Shown here: in pieces, positions 23,007 to 32,371 of the stretch
Layout: every line of letters starts with the position of its first letter
How positions within the stretch are numbered: the first letter of the stretch is position 1
Assembly (NCBI GenBank): GCA_037954325.1
Contig: JBBMNZ010000015.1
Span: 11,262,501 to 11,326,500, forward strand
DNA: 64,000 bases
Direction of reading: 5' to 3'
From: Fistularia commersonii
Lineage: Eukaryota > Chordata > Actinopteri > Syngnathiformes > Fistulariidae
The notes under the pieces: generated by a model
The model's database searches: none
What the model was told of the DNA's origin: nothing
The model's input: the letters and a program-made list of their open reading frames with translations, nothing else
Program-made: the position numbers and the translations under genes

Positions 23007-25039
23007 ACTGAAAGACATGACGTGAAAAAATCTGGCTTTGCCTAGCCGCCGCCGCTGCCTCTCCCCACCCCCATCCTTCACTGCGGTTACCACAGCAACG
23101 TCACTGGCCTCTGTATCCTCAGCCGTTTCCATGGCAACCCCAGTCTCCCCATTGTCGGCCTGACGTTGGCGTGGCATACTGAGCGAGCGCGGGCGCCGCT
23201 TGCATGCTAAACACCGTCGCCCTCCAAGTTTTTGGCGGGAGAAAATCAGTCAGGAGGGAACCGGGAAACTTTATTTGCGTGAAAACATGCACTCGCTGCA
23301 GGATGACATCTCCATGGCAACAATGACGGGGTGAATGAGTGAGCGGGTGATGGCCGTGTCCCTATATGACCTGTGAATGAGAGGATGAATGTTGTACGTC
23401 TATATGAGGTGTGAATGGGTGAATGTCCCTATTTCATTAGTGAATAAGAGGGTGAATGAGTGAATGTCTCAATATCTGAATGAGAGGATGAATGTTGTAG
23501 TTCTGTATAATGCGTGAATGAATGGGTGAATGGTGGGATGTCGATATATGACCTATAAATGAGTGAATGTCTCTATATGGAAATTAGAGGGTGAATGGTT
23601 GTGTCCACATGAGATGTGAATGAGTGAGAGGGTGAATGTTTATATATGTGAATGAGAGGGTGAGTGTTGGATGTGTGAATCTCGATATCACATTGGAAAT
23701 GAATGGGTGAATTGTTGTTCGTCTGTGAAGTGTAAATGTCAATACGTGTGAATGACAGGGTAAATGGTTGTATGTCCCTATTTGATCGATGAATGAGAGG
23801 GTGAATGTCTCAATATCTAAATGAGTGAGTGAATCCATCAATAACAGCTGTGACCCTAGGATAAGATAAGATAAGATAAGATGAACTTTATTGATTCCCA
23901 TAGGGGAAATTCTTTTGTCACGGCAGCGTCACAGTTATATCGTCAAAAATAAATATGAATAGACAGAAGATTGCAAGACATCCATGAATAAATAAACAGC
24001 AGGGAGAAGAACAACAGCAACAACAACAGGGATAGGAATGGACAACATAATGGAACAGTAAGGGCGAAAAGCTAAAACTAAATGACAATATAAATAGAGT
24101 GACAAAAGCAATGACAAGAATGAAATACACAAAAATAGGCGGGCCGGGACCAACAAGGATTAAAAAAAGACAGCAGAGTTCGGGCGTGACATTTGGGAGC
24201 AAAGGAGCGTCTCAGATGATGACGAACAAAAGAAATACATAAATATTACATCTGCAAATTGTATGAAATGTGTTCATTCATTCATCTATTCACCCACCCG
24301 CTGTCCTCTGCAGAGCGCCCCTCTAAGCCGTACTGTTCCGTGCACGGCGACGTAGAGTCGGGTCACCTGGTCACCCTGACCTGCCACAGCGGGCGTGGAA
24401 GCCCCGCCCCCTCCTACACCTGGACGGGGCCGCCGGACGGGCCGCCGGCCGTGAGCCACGGTGAGCGCAGAACCTCCGGAGAACCCCGACTCCGTCCCGA
24501 AGCTCCCGCTGACGTTATCGCTTTCCTCCTCAGCCTCCGGCGCCGGCGTCCTCGAGTTCAGGAACATCTCCCAGTTCGAGTTCGGGGAGTACCGCTGCAA
24601 CGCCAGCAACGCGGCGGGCTGGTCGACGTGCACGGTGGAGCTGCACCCTGGTCCGCCCCTGACCTCCTCCTGCTTCTCCAGAACACCAACCGGTGTTGGA
24701 CCTTCTCACTCGCTTCTGATCTGTTCTCCTCAGAGGCGGGGCACGGCGTGGTGGCGGGTGCCGTTGTTGGCGCGCTGCTGGGCTGCGTCCTGATCGTCCT
24801 GGCGGTTTGGTTCGTGGCGCACACCCTGAAGAGGAAGAAGTACCGGGCGGTGAAGGCGGAGGAGGGCAAGGAGATGGAGTGAGTTATTCCTTCGTTCCTA
24901 ATCTTGGAGCCATGTGGGTGTTTTTTAGACGCCGTGTCCTCCTGCGTCCAGCAGGTGGAGCGCTGCCCGGCCTCAGGAGGCTGCCACGGCGACCGCCGCC
25001 GCTCCTCAGCGAGCCGAGGGGGAGGAGCCGGAAGCCTGA
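19023..25039 (+). CDS. vsig1: V-set and immunoglobulin domain-containing protein 1, seven exons, ~299 aa
   Basis: Type I membrane adhesion protein of the CTX/JAM family, in mammals on gastric and germ-line epithelia. Exons: 19023-19059, 19146-19306, 19962-20169, 24314-24460, 24534-24650, 24734-24878, 24955-25039. Residues 1-17 form a signal peptide. The V-set domain has Cys40, Trp56 and DAGVYSC at Cys114. The C2-set has Cys159, Trp172 and Cys206 plus the extra family pair Cys143/Cys217. The membrane span is about 229-252, followed by LKRKKYR. YYYQGGQVV and ERPSKPYCSVHG match VSIG1 closely, better than GPA33. Possible N-glycans are at N30, N43, N96, N195 and N207. The tail is the uncertain part: exon 6 can read straight to TGA at 24880-24882 (272 aa), or splice at GA|GTGAGT into an acidic exon ending EGEEPEA (299 aa). 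The tail is far shorter than in human. Confidence 0.88.
19060..19145 (+). other. vsig1 intron 1 with Pol III B-box-like motif
   Basis: An 86-bp intron. Positions 19112-19122 read GGTTCGATTCC, a perfect tRNA B-box consensus, followed by a T-run at 19125-19132. No convincing A-box or tRNA cloverleaf is present, so this is likely a SINE remnant or chance. Confidence 0.3.
19146..19306 (+). CDS. vsig1: vsig1 exon 2 (N-terminal half of V-set domain)
   Basis: Residues 14-66, with the first disulfide cysteine (LLHC, Cys40) and the core tryptophan (ILW, Trp56). The acceptor is CGCAG and the donor CAG|GTACGA. Confidence 0.9.
19307..19961 (+). other. vsig1 intron 2
   Basis: AT-rich 655-bp intron with no recognisable internal feature. 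Confidence 0.7.
19962..20169 (+). CDS. vsig1: vsig1 exon 3 (C-terminal half of V-set domain)
   Basis: Residues 67-135, with YYYQGGQVV, TKNASIVI and the J-like strand DAGVYSCAVHNLPD. The acceptor is CCAAG and the donor G|GTAGGG. Confidence 0.92.
20170..21880 (+). repeat. vsig1 intron 3, proximal part: T-rich repeats and first copy of a duplicated segment
   Basis: 20215-20870 and about 21590-21740 are degenerate 'cattttattttacttgat' repeats. 20965-20999 is (GT)n. 21000-21180 is a GC-rich block ending with two RFX-type X-box motifs (21076-21089 and a weaker one at 21160-21173). A similar (GT)n plus GC-block arrangement recurs at 22940-23180. Confidence 0.6.
21888..22485 (+). mobile_element. internally deleted LINE ending in a (GGAT)n-like tail
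   Basis: About 21930-22020 matches the linker region of a common teleost LINE (reading like FNSHLWQNYNHVR). From about 22045 it matches the reverse-transcriptase entry (WFLKALDGVGPDAW). From about 22290 it matches the 3' end ('gaagacccaggacacgctgg', 'tgctgcccccgcgacccc'), and it finishes with 'gatgcatggatggat' at about 22460. Most of the central domain is missing and frames are broken. Confidence 0.75.
22486..23330 (+). repeat. vsig1 intron 3: second duplicated (GT)n/GC block
   Basis: T-rich repeats to about 22900 are followed by a long (GT)n run at 22940-23004. A GC-rich block shares 'cttcactgcggttaccacagcaacg' words (23078-23100) with 21066-21090. X-box-like motifs are at 23086-23099, 23125-23138 and about 23309-23321. 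Confidence 0.65.
23331..23866. repeat. minisatellite of 'gtgaatgagagggtgaatg' units in vsig1 intron 3
   Basis: The same array type as 13.2 kb, about 15-18 imperfect units of 25-45 bp. Its right end joins 'cagctgtgaccctagg' and then the GATAAG run, the usual end of the dispersed repeat. Confidence 0.8.
23867..24240 (-). mobile_element. CR1-like LINE 3' end, minus orientation
   Basis: A (GATAA)n run at 23867-23881 is followed by 'gaactttattgattcccata' and 'ggggaaattcttttgtcac'. This is the reverse complement of the AATTTCCCC...CAATAAAGT 3' end followed by short repeats that marks a CR1-like family in fish. The adjoining A-rich DNA to about 24240 has the composition of its untranslated region. 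Confidence 0.7.
24314..24460 (+). CDS. vsig1: vsig1 exon 4 (start of C2-set domain)
   Basis: Residues 137-184, RPSKPYCSVHG through LTCHSGRGSPAPSYTW. Contains Cys143, Cys159 and Trp172. The acceptor is CTGCAG and the donor G|GTGAGC. Confidence 0.92.
24534..24650 (+). CDS. vsig1: vsig1 exon 5 (end of C2-set domain)
   Basis: Residues 186-223 with FGEYRCNASNAAGWSTC, carrying Cys206 and Cys217. The acceptor is CCTCAG. The donor G|GTCCGC is weak, but both neighbouring phases require it. Confidence 0.88.
24734..24878 (+). CDS. vsig1: vsig1 exon 6 (membrane span)
   Basis: Residues 225-271 with the hydrophobic span VVAGAVVGALLGCVLIVLAV and the basic stop-transfer LKRKK. The sequence ATGGAGTGAGT overlaps a stop (TGA, 24880-24882) and a consensus donor (GTGAGT at 24879), giving two possible ends. 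Confidence 0.85.
24955..25039 (+). CDS. vsig1: vsig1 exon 7 (predicted acidic cytoplasmic tail)
   Basis: If exon 6 splices at 24878, this exon continues in frame for 27 residues, alanine- and glutamate-rich, ending EGEEPEA and TGA. The acceptor is CCAGCAG, a NAGNAG pair: use of the first AG starts the exon at 24952 and adds one residue (Asp-Arg in place of Glu). The intron is only 76 bp. Vertebrate VSIG1 tails are Glu/Pro-rich, which supports the call, but it is inference. Confidence 0.5.
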
Positions 25040-25189
25040 CGAAGCAGCAACAGTTTCGGGCGCCGCCTCAGATTCAGGACTGGGACCCGCTTGTCCGAAG
25101 GTTCTCTGTTGCGCCATCTTTGGATGCGACGTAGCTTTTTTTTTTTTTTTTTTGACGCTGTCCGGTCCAGATTGCGGCGCTTGTATAAG

Positions 25190-26580
25190 CAGATTAACTC
25201 AGGACTAAGTCAAAATCAAGTCAGGATTAGGCCCAGGTTGAGTCCCTTTTGAGTCTGGAATAAGTTAGGATTAAGTCACTTCTGATTGAGTCCAGGCCGT
25301 GTCAGTGATAAACCCTGATTGAGTCACTATTAAGTCATGGACACATTGAGATTATGCACATTGAGTCCAGATTAAATAACTAGAAAATCCCTTTTGAGTC
25401 CAGATTATGTCACTATGGAGTCCAGATTGAGTTCAGGCTATGCCAGGAGTAAACCCAGATTAAGCCAGTATGAGGTCATGGACATGTTGAGATTATGCAC
25501 TATGCGCCCCACATTGAGTCCAGATTGAGACAGATTTATAAAACAGAAGTAAGTCACTAATAGGTCATAGATCAATCAAGATTAGGTCACTGTACAGTCG
25601 GGATTAAATCAAGAATATGTCGTGAATGAGTGTGGAAAAAGTCAAGATTAAGTTACATCATAGTCTAGATTGAGTCCAGGCTATGTCAGGAATAAAGCCA
25701 GGAGTAGTAAATCACAAATAAACCGAGATTGAGCCACTTTTAAGTCATGGACACCTCAAGATTATGCACTATGCTGCCCAGATTCAGTACAGATTAAGTC
25801 ACGGATAAATCAAGGTTGTGTCACAATATTGTCAAGACAAAATGTGATCGAATCAAGATGAAGTCACTCTACAGTCCAGTTTAAGTCCAGGTTATCTCTA
25901 AAATGAGCCAAGCCACTATCATGCCATGGGTAGATCAAGATTAGGGAACTCTATGGTCCGGATTTGGTCCAGATTGAGACAATACTAAGTCACAAATAAA
26001 CTGAGCCTTGACGCATTTGGATTATGCACTATGTGGCCCACACTGAGTCTGGATTAAGTCACTGAGTCACAAGTGAGTCATCTTCAAGGCAGGAATAAAT
26101 TGAGACTAAGCCACTAATAACTCATAGATATGTCAAGATTAGGCCTGTTTATGGTCCAGACTAAGTCAAGAATATGTTGGGATTGAGTATGGATTAAGTC
26201 AGTGTATAGTCCAGATTAAGTTTAGTTTATCTTGGAAATAAGACAGGACACTGAGTAGATCAAGATTAGGGGACTACATGGTCCAGATTCAGTCAAAATC
26301 AGTCACTAAGTCGTAAATAAATGAACATTTCGTCCGTATAAAAACCGGAGTACGTCGAGATTGAGTCATTATGGAGTCTGGAATAAAATTAGATTAAATC
26401 AAAGTATAGTCCAGGTTACATCAGGAGTAAGTCAGGATTCAGTCACTGCATAGTCTAGATTAAGTCTGTAAAGTCTGGATTACGCCGGGAAAAGTCAAGA
26501 TTCGGTCACTTTTAAGTTAGGATCTAGTCAACGCTGAGTCAAGATCGAACAACAATTGAACGAGGATTAAGAGCAGATGA
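25190..26580. repeat. ~1.4-kb degenerate 'gtccagattaagtca' satellite
   Basis: About 60-70 imperfect ~20-bp units built on 'gagtccagattaagtcacta'. A higher-order block with 'aagtcatggacacattgaga' and 'ttatgcactatg' recurs near 25335, 25480, 25750 and 26010. No coding content. It starts about 150 bases after the vsig1 tail exon. Confidence 0.85.
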
Positions 26581-27059
26581 GGTCGGGTTTACATTGGACT
26601 CCAAAAAAAAACAATAAATACATGCCACGTCTCTCCTGTTTTTTTTGTCAGTAATTTCAAACCCCCTTCTGGATTTTTCTCCAACCTTCCTTTTAGTTTC
26701 TGGTGCTTAAAAAACAATCTTTAGTCACGTCTTTGCGCTGTAGTAGCGCTGAGAATCCTCCGGGTGGCGTCAGAGCTGCGTCTGGATCCGCGGTGATGAG
26801 TCACCTCCAGGTTCCTCCGCCGCAGATGGAGGAACCTGATGTGTTCCTTCTTCCGGGAAGTGACCTCCTCCCCCTAAGGAGATAAGACTCCTCTGGGCGT
26901 CCAGAGTCCACCGTTTCGTACATCTTCTTCAGACCGATAACGTGGTGACACGTCAGCGGACAGACAGCAAGGCCATTTCATTATAATTATTATTACTTTC
27001 TATGCAGGATGAAGAAATGTTGATTTTGTACGATCAAGTATTTGTGTCTCTGACCTGGT
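26581..27059. other. vsig1-tmlhe spacer
   Basis: No exon was recognised. The short frame at 26703-26885 has no domain. Confidence 0.4.
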
Positions 27060-27460
27060 CTGACCCAAATTCCTGTCAGGGTCGTACCATTCAGACACAA
27101 GGGGCCTAGTTTGACCCCAAGTTTCTGTCAGGGTCATACCATTCAGAGCCAAGCACTCTCGGTTGACTTCCTGTCAGACTTGTACCCTTCACGGGGAGGG
27201 CCAAGGTTGACCAAGACTTCCAGTCAGGGTTGCACCATTTGGACATAAAAGGCCTGGTTTGACCCCAAATTCTTGTCCGGGTCGTACCATTCAGAGGCGA
27301 AAGGTCTAGTTTGACCCAGAGTTCTGGTTTGGGTTGTGCCATTCAGGGGGTGGAAGGTCTAGTTTGATACCAAGTTCCTGTCAGGGTCATACCATTCAGG
27401 TAAAAGACCCAAAGTCTGACCCCGAGTTCCGGGCAGGGTTGTACCATTCTAGGGTGAATG
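27060..27460. repeat. ~60-bp tandem repeat ('gttcctgtcagggtcatacc')
   Basis: Seven or so imperfect units of about 55-65 bp, each with 'tttgaccccaagttcctgtc', 'agggtcgtaccattcag' and 'ggcctag'-like words. Antisense open frames here are repeat artefacts. Confidence 0.8.
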
Positions 27461-28191
27461 TATTTACTGAATTGGATTTACCAAAATAAACTTAGAAATC
27501 AGACGCAGTCATTGAAAAATAAGTTTGGAGCTGTCAACATTTAATTTCCAAAGCATACAGTTTTTTGCAGTATTTTAGGCCCACTTTCCTTATAAAGAAA
27601 CAGCTGACACTTAAAGGCTAGCAGTCGTACTTTATAGGTTACAATCCAACAGCAGTTGCAAACTACAATAACGCTGATGTCGGGTCAGCCCTTGAACTTT
27701 GGAGTGGTCTGACCCAGACGACTTTATGGCTCCAAGGTTCCTCAGATGCAGATTGCGACGAGCCAATCAGCTCACCCCCTTCTGGTTCTCCAAGTTCATT
27801 CCCATTGGCCGTCACAGCAAGTTCTTTGCGGTGATTGGGATGATCTTCCTGGGACCCGCCGTCCTTGAACAAGGACTTACAAGGACTTCGCCTTCCCTCT
27901 GTCTTCTTCTTCCCCTCCTCTTGTTGCCCCCTTCAACTTCTATCCTTCCTCTTCTTCTGCTCTTGCCACCCCTACTACCCATTGCTCTTCTTGTTGTTCT
28001 CTTGTCGCCCCCTTCACAATCTACCCGTTACTTCCTGTCGTGCCCCTGGTACACTTGGTGTCATGGTGGGTACCATCCTTTGCCAGTTGGTCTGCTCCTG
28101 TACTGCTGTTGTCGTGGATGGTGGGTGGGGTTGGATCTGGTTGGTGTTGTAGCTCTCGAGTCTCGGCGTGGGCAGGACTTCCTGTTCGGGG
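27461..28191 (-). other. probable tmlhe 3' untranslated region and spacer
   Basis: Downstream of the tmlhe stop on the minus strand. TTTAAT on the + strand at 27541-27546 reads ATTAAA on the minus strand, a possible poly(A) signal, but nothing proves the transcript end. No other gene was recognised. Confidence 0.35.
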
Positions 28192-28323
28192 TCAGGCCCG
28201 AAGGCCGAGCCCCCGCGCCGCACTGAGGACATCGTCCCGTGTCAGGTAGCACCCGCAGAGCTGGCGGACACCGGTGAAGGCCTCCCTGCCGTGCAGGACG
28301 CGCCAGTTGTCGATGAAGATCAC
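28192..28323 (-). CDS. tmlhe: tmlhe exon 7 (distal histidine and C-terminus)
   Basis: Residues 368-410, VIFIDNWRVLHGREAFTG through CGCYLTRDDV to GLGLRA and TGA. His378 is the third iron ligand, and the following Arg region binds 2-oxoglutarate. The acceptor is GCCAG. Confidence 0.95.
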   Translation of the reverse strand: MIFIDNWRVLHGREAFTGVRQLCGCYLTRDDVLSAARGLGLRA

Positions 28324-31300
28324 CTGGCGAAGGCAAGCAAAGGGTTCAAGCTGGAATGGCTTTTCGCGGGCCGACGGTTCTCCTGTGTTCCGACGCCCTT
28401 ACGGTTCCGGGGCTCAGTTTGACCCAGAGCTCGTTCTCGGGGCGCCGCAGCTCGGCGGTGAACTGGCGGTGCGCCTCGTACCAGCGCCGCACCAGCGGGC
28501 GGGGGACCGTGTCGATCACCGCCCGGTCATAGTTATTGTACCTGCCAAGGGAGGGGAGCGGCGAGAGAAAAGGAAAAAACTTTAAACCCCCAATGATCGT
28601 AAAAAAAAACAAAAAAAACGCAGATCGTCCTTTACGGTGACCAGCATTGTCCTGGAGGTGATTACAGGGATTTCAATCTGAAATTTTGTCCCAAATTTAG
28701 CGCTATTTTTTTTTTTCCAGGATATACCTGGTATTATAGTGAAATAAAGTTGTAGTAATACTGTAGTAAGAATAATATTGTATTCAGACTGCGTGGTAAG
28801 TACAATAATACTGCAGGAGTACTTGGTGTTACTGATAATATTGCAGTTGTGCATGATATTATAGTATAATAACATTACAGGAATACTCACTATCAGAATA
28901 TAATATGATATACTTGCTAATATTATATACTTGCTTTTATTATGGTATTATATTGCAGTAATGCTGTTTATATATTATAATATAAATCATATTGTATTGA
29001 TATTTGGTCTTATTATTGTATTATATTTGTGTATTAATCGTTTTTCTTATTGTAGAATTAATTTGCAGTAATAATGTTGTAATATTATAAATAATATTGG
29101 AGTGATACTTTCTGTTTTTATAATTGCAGTAATACTTCTAGTTATTACAGAATAATAATATTGTCACAATACTTTACAGAATTATAATATGACAATATTG
29201 TAGTCATACTTGCTTCTTATATGCCAATATCATAATGTTTTGATACCAGCTGTTATTATAGTAATAAAAATAATATAAACGTGATATGTAATAATATAAA
29301 TAATACTGTACAAATACTTTTTATTATAGTATAATAATAGTGCAGCCATACTTTAAAATAATATTGCAGTAATCCTCTATGCCATATAATAATATAAACA
29401 ATACTGTTATGATAGCAATAATAAAATAAAACAATGAAAAGTATTAATAATACTATTTATACTTGGTGCGATTATAGTACAATAGTGCTGCAGTAATACC
29501 CACTTGTTATAAACCATTACAATAATAACATAGTCATACTTGGCGTCATATAATAACAAAATAATATTGCAGTAATTCTTTGTGCTATATAATAACATAA
29601 ATAATGCTGTATTACTACTTGGTGCTATTATAGTATAATAATATTGCAGCCATACATGGTGTTTTTCAAGTAAAATAGTACTGTAGTAATACTTGACATC
29701 ATACAATAACAAAAGTAAATATTATAAAATTCTGCGTGCTATATGAAATAAGTCAGTATTAATACTGGGTGTTATGATAGTGTAATAACATTGCAATAAT
29801 CCATGGTGTTATTAAAGTATGACAGGAACCCACCGGACCATGTAGAGCTCTGAGTTCCAGGGGAAGACGCTCAGCAGCGGCCCGACGGCGCTCATGTGGT
29901 TTCGGTGTCGCTCGCTGCGCTCCAGGTACTCGTGTCGGATCGGGACGCGGCACAGGATCTCGAAGTCTTCTGCCGCTCGCCGCCGCAAGCTCTCGGCGGC
30001 GTGGAACCCGTCCACCAGCAGCGTCCGCCCTCCGGTGCCTTCGTGTTTCAGGCAGTGGAACACCTGGATGCTGAGGTCGGATCGCAATGCTAAGCTAACT
30101 ACTAACGTCGTGATCATAAACCATCCATCTCATGTAATAACAGTGTAATAGACGTTCATCACATGTAATAGGACAGCGCTGTGAGGAAAACAGTCAAATT
30201 GGTAACTGTGACAACAAATTGGGACCATAATGAGTACAAAAGTGATAATTTAAAGAGGATAAGGACAAACTGGGGGAATAAAATTGCCTCTTTATATTTG
30301 GATATAAATATTCTAATGTTGATTTTTTTTTTCTTAATTTCCCCCTGTCACTTTGCATGTTTAGAATATACATTTAAGAATTAATTAAAAAAGAAGTAGT
30401 ATAAATAACATGAGGAGGACTAGGTTTCTGTGCTCGTCCTGGAAGAGAAGTCACAACAAAATAAAAATGTGATTAAAATAACTATTATGATATTAATTAC
30501 ATAATTATCTTTTCAATTAAAATGTCCTTTTTTTTAAACCTTTCCCCAAATTTGTTAGCGTGTCCTCGCTGTGGCCGATGGCTATAATTATTAAAAAAAA
30601 AAAAAATTTAAATGCTTGTTAAAAACTTCTATTAAGGTGGGTAAATAAATGTCATAGTAGTCTTGCACATCCTGTCTTATTTATTTTTTGGCCTGTTGCT
30701 GTGGCAACTCACCCGCAGGGCTCCTGGAAGTAGGAGGTGTCGGTGTGTCGGTCCAGCGCCAGCTGGCTGTAGGCCGTATCGCCACGGGAGAAGTCGGAGG
30801 TGAAGCACCACATTCTCCCGTAGGTGGTTTCTCTTCGGGAAAAAGCGTGGCAGGTTACGTCGACCTTTGACCCCGATCGGCGTTCCAGACAGGAAGCGGC
30901 GGTCGCCCTGCGGGTACCTGATCAGGCTGACCCTCCGCGCCACTGCTTCCGTCGCCTCCACCGAAGCCGGCACGCCGCTCACGAACGCCACCCCGTACAG
31001 CAGGTAGGCGTGCAGAAGGATCCGCAGCTCCTCGTCGTCACCGCTCATGAGCGCCGACCAGCGGGCGGCGGGGACGTCGGCCGCGGCGTAGGCGGCGGCG
31101 TCCCAGAGCGCGCGCGGCTGTGCACGGTCCTTCCCGCCTTCATAGGTGTTTTCAGCCAACCAGCTCAGGCTGTACTCGGTCACATGACCATCAGGCCCTG
31201 ATGGTAAAAAAATTGGTAATAATATGTTTAATGTATATATGTATACCTTTTTTTCTAATAATTTTTATGAACGAGACAGGAAACCAATAAATAAATAAAT

Positions 31301-32308
31301 GTATTAAATAAATGTATTAATTAATTTTTGATTATTTTTTTTATGATTAATTGTGTGTATTATGATGAATTTTTGAATAACATTTTTTATAAGACCTTTC
31401 TTTTACCACTTTGTCATTTTTATTGTTTTTATATTTTTCCGACAAATGACGAGACTACTTTAATCACATTTTTGATGACATTTTTTTGATAAAAAACTTT
31501 TTTAATGACTTCACTTTATTTCTTTAATATTTTCATAAAAATCAGGACACTGCTTTAATACCATTTCTGACAGCATTTAAAAAATTTAATAAGTCTTTTT
31601 TTATAAAAAAAAGAATTTAACCACTTTTTTAATTTTCATTGATTTTTTTTCATCATAACTAATACAAGCACCACTTTAATAACATTTTTGATTATATTTT
31701 TTTATGTTTTTGTTCAAAAGTCTTTTTGACTACTCATAACAAATCAGATCATCACCACAATAGCATTTTTAATATCTTTTTTTCAAAGAATTTTATTTTT
31801 TTTCATGAAATGTTTTTACTACTTTGTCACTTTTATTGTTTTTAGTTAATCCTAACATATCAGACCATCACTTTAATAGAACATTTTTATTAGCTTTTTA
31901 AAAAGTTTTTTTTTTTGGCTTCTTTCTCGCTTTTTTCAAATTTTCCTAGAAAATCAGAACATCACTTCATTGCATTTTCTAAAAACATTTTTTAAATTTG
32001 TTCCAAATTAATTTTAGAACAACTTTTTTTGAAACTACTTAGTCACTTTAATTGTTTTTATATTCTCCTAATAAGTCAGCAGACTACTTTAATAGCATAT
32101 TTAATTTTTTTTTTCTTTTACTTAATAACATTTGTTTGGTTCAAAAACCTCTCTAGAGGGTTCAACTGCCACCAAAGGTCTTGCAGGTAGAGACGGGAAG
32201 AGACGGGGTGGACCAAGTATTTCAGGTATTTCAAGTAACTGAAATACTTTTCCTGTCTCGGACTTTTCGGACACACACAAACACATATATACATACACGT
32301 ACACAGTA

Positions 32309-32371
<63 letters not shown>

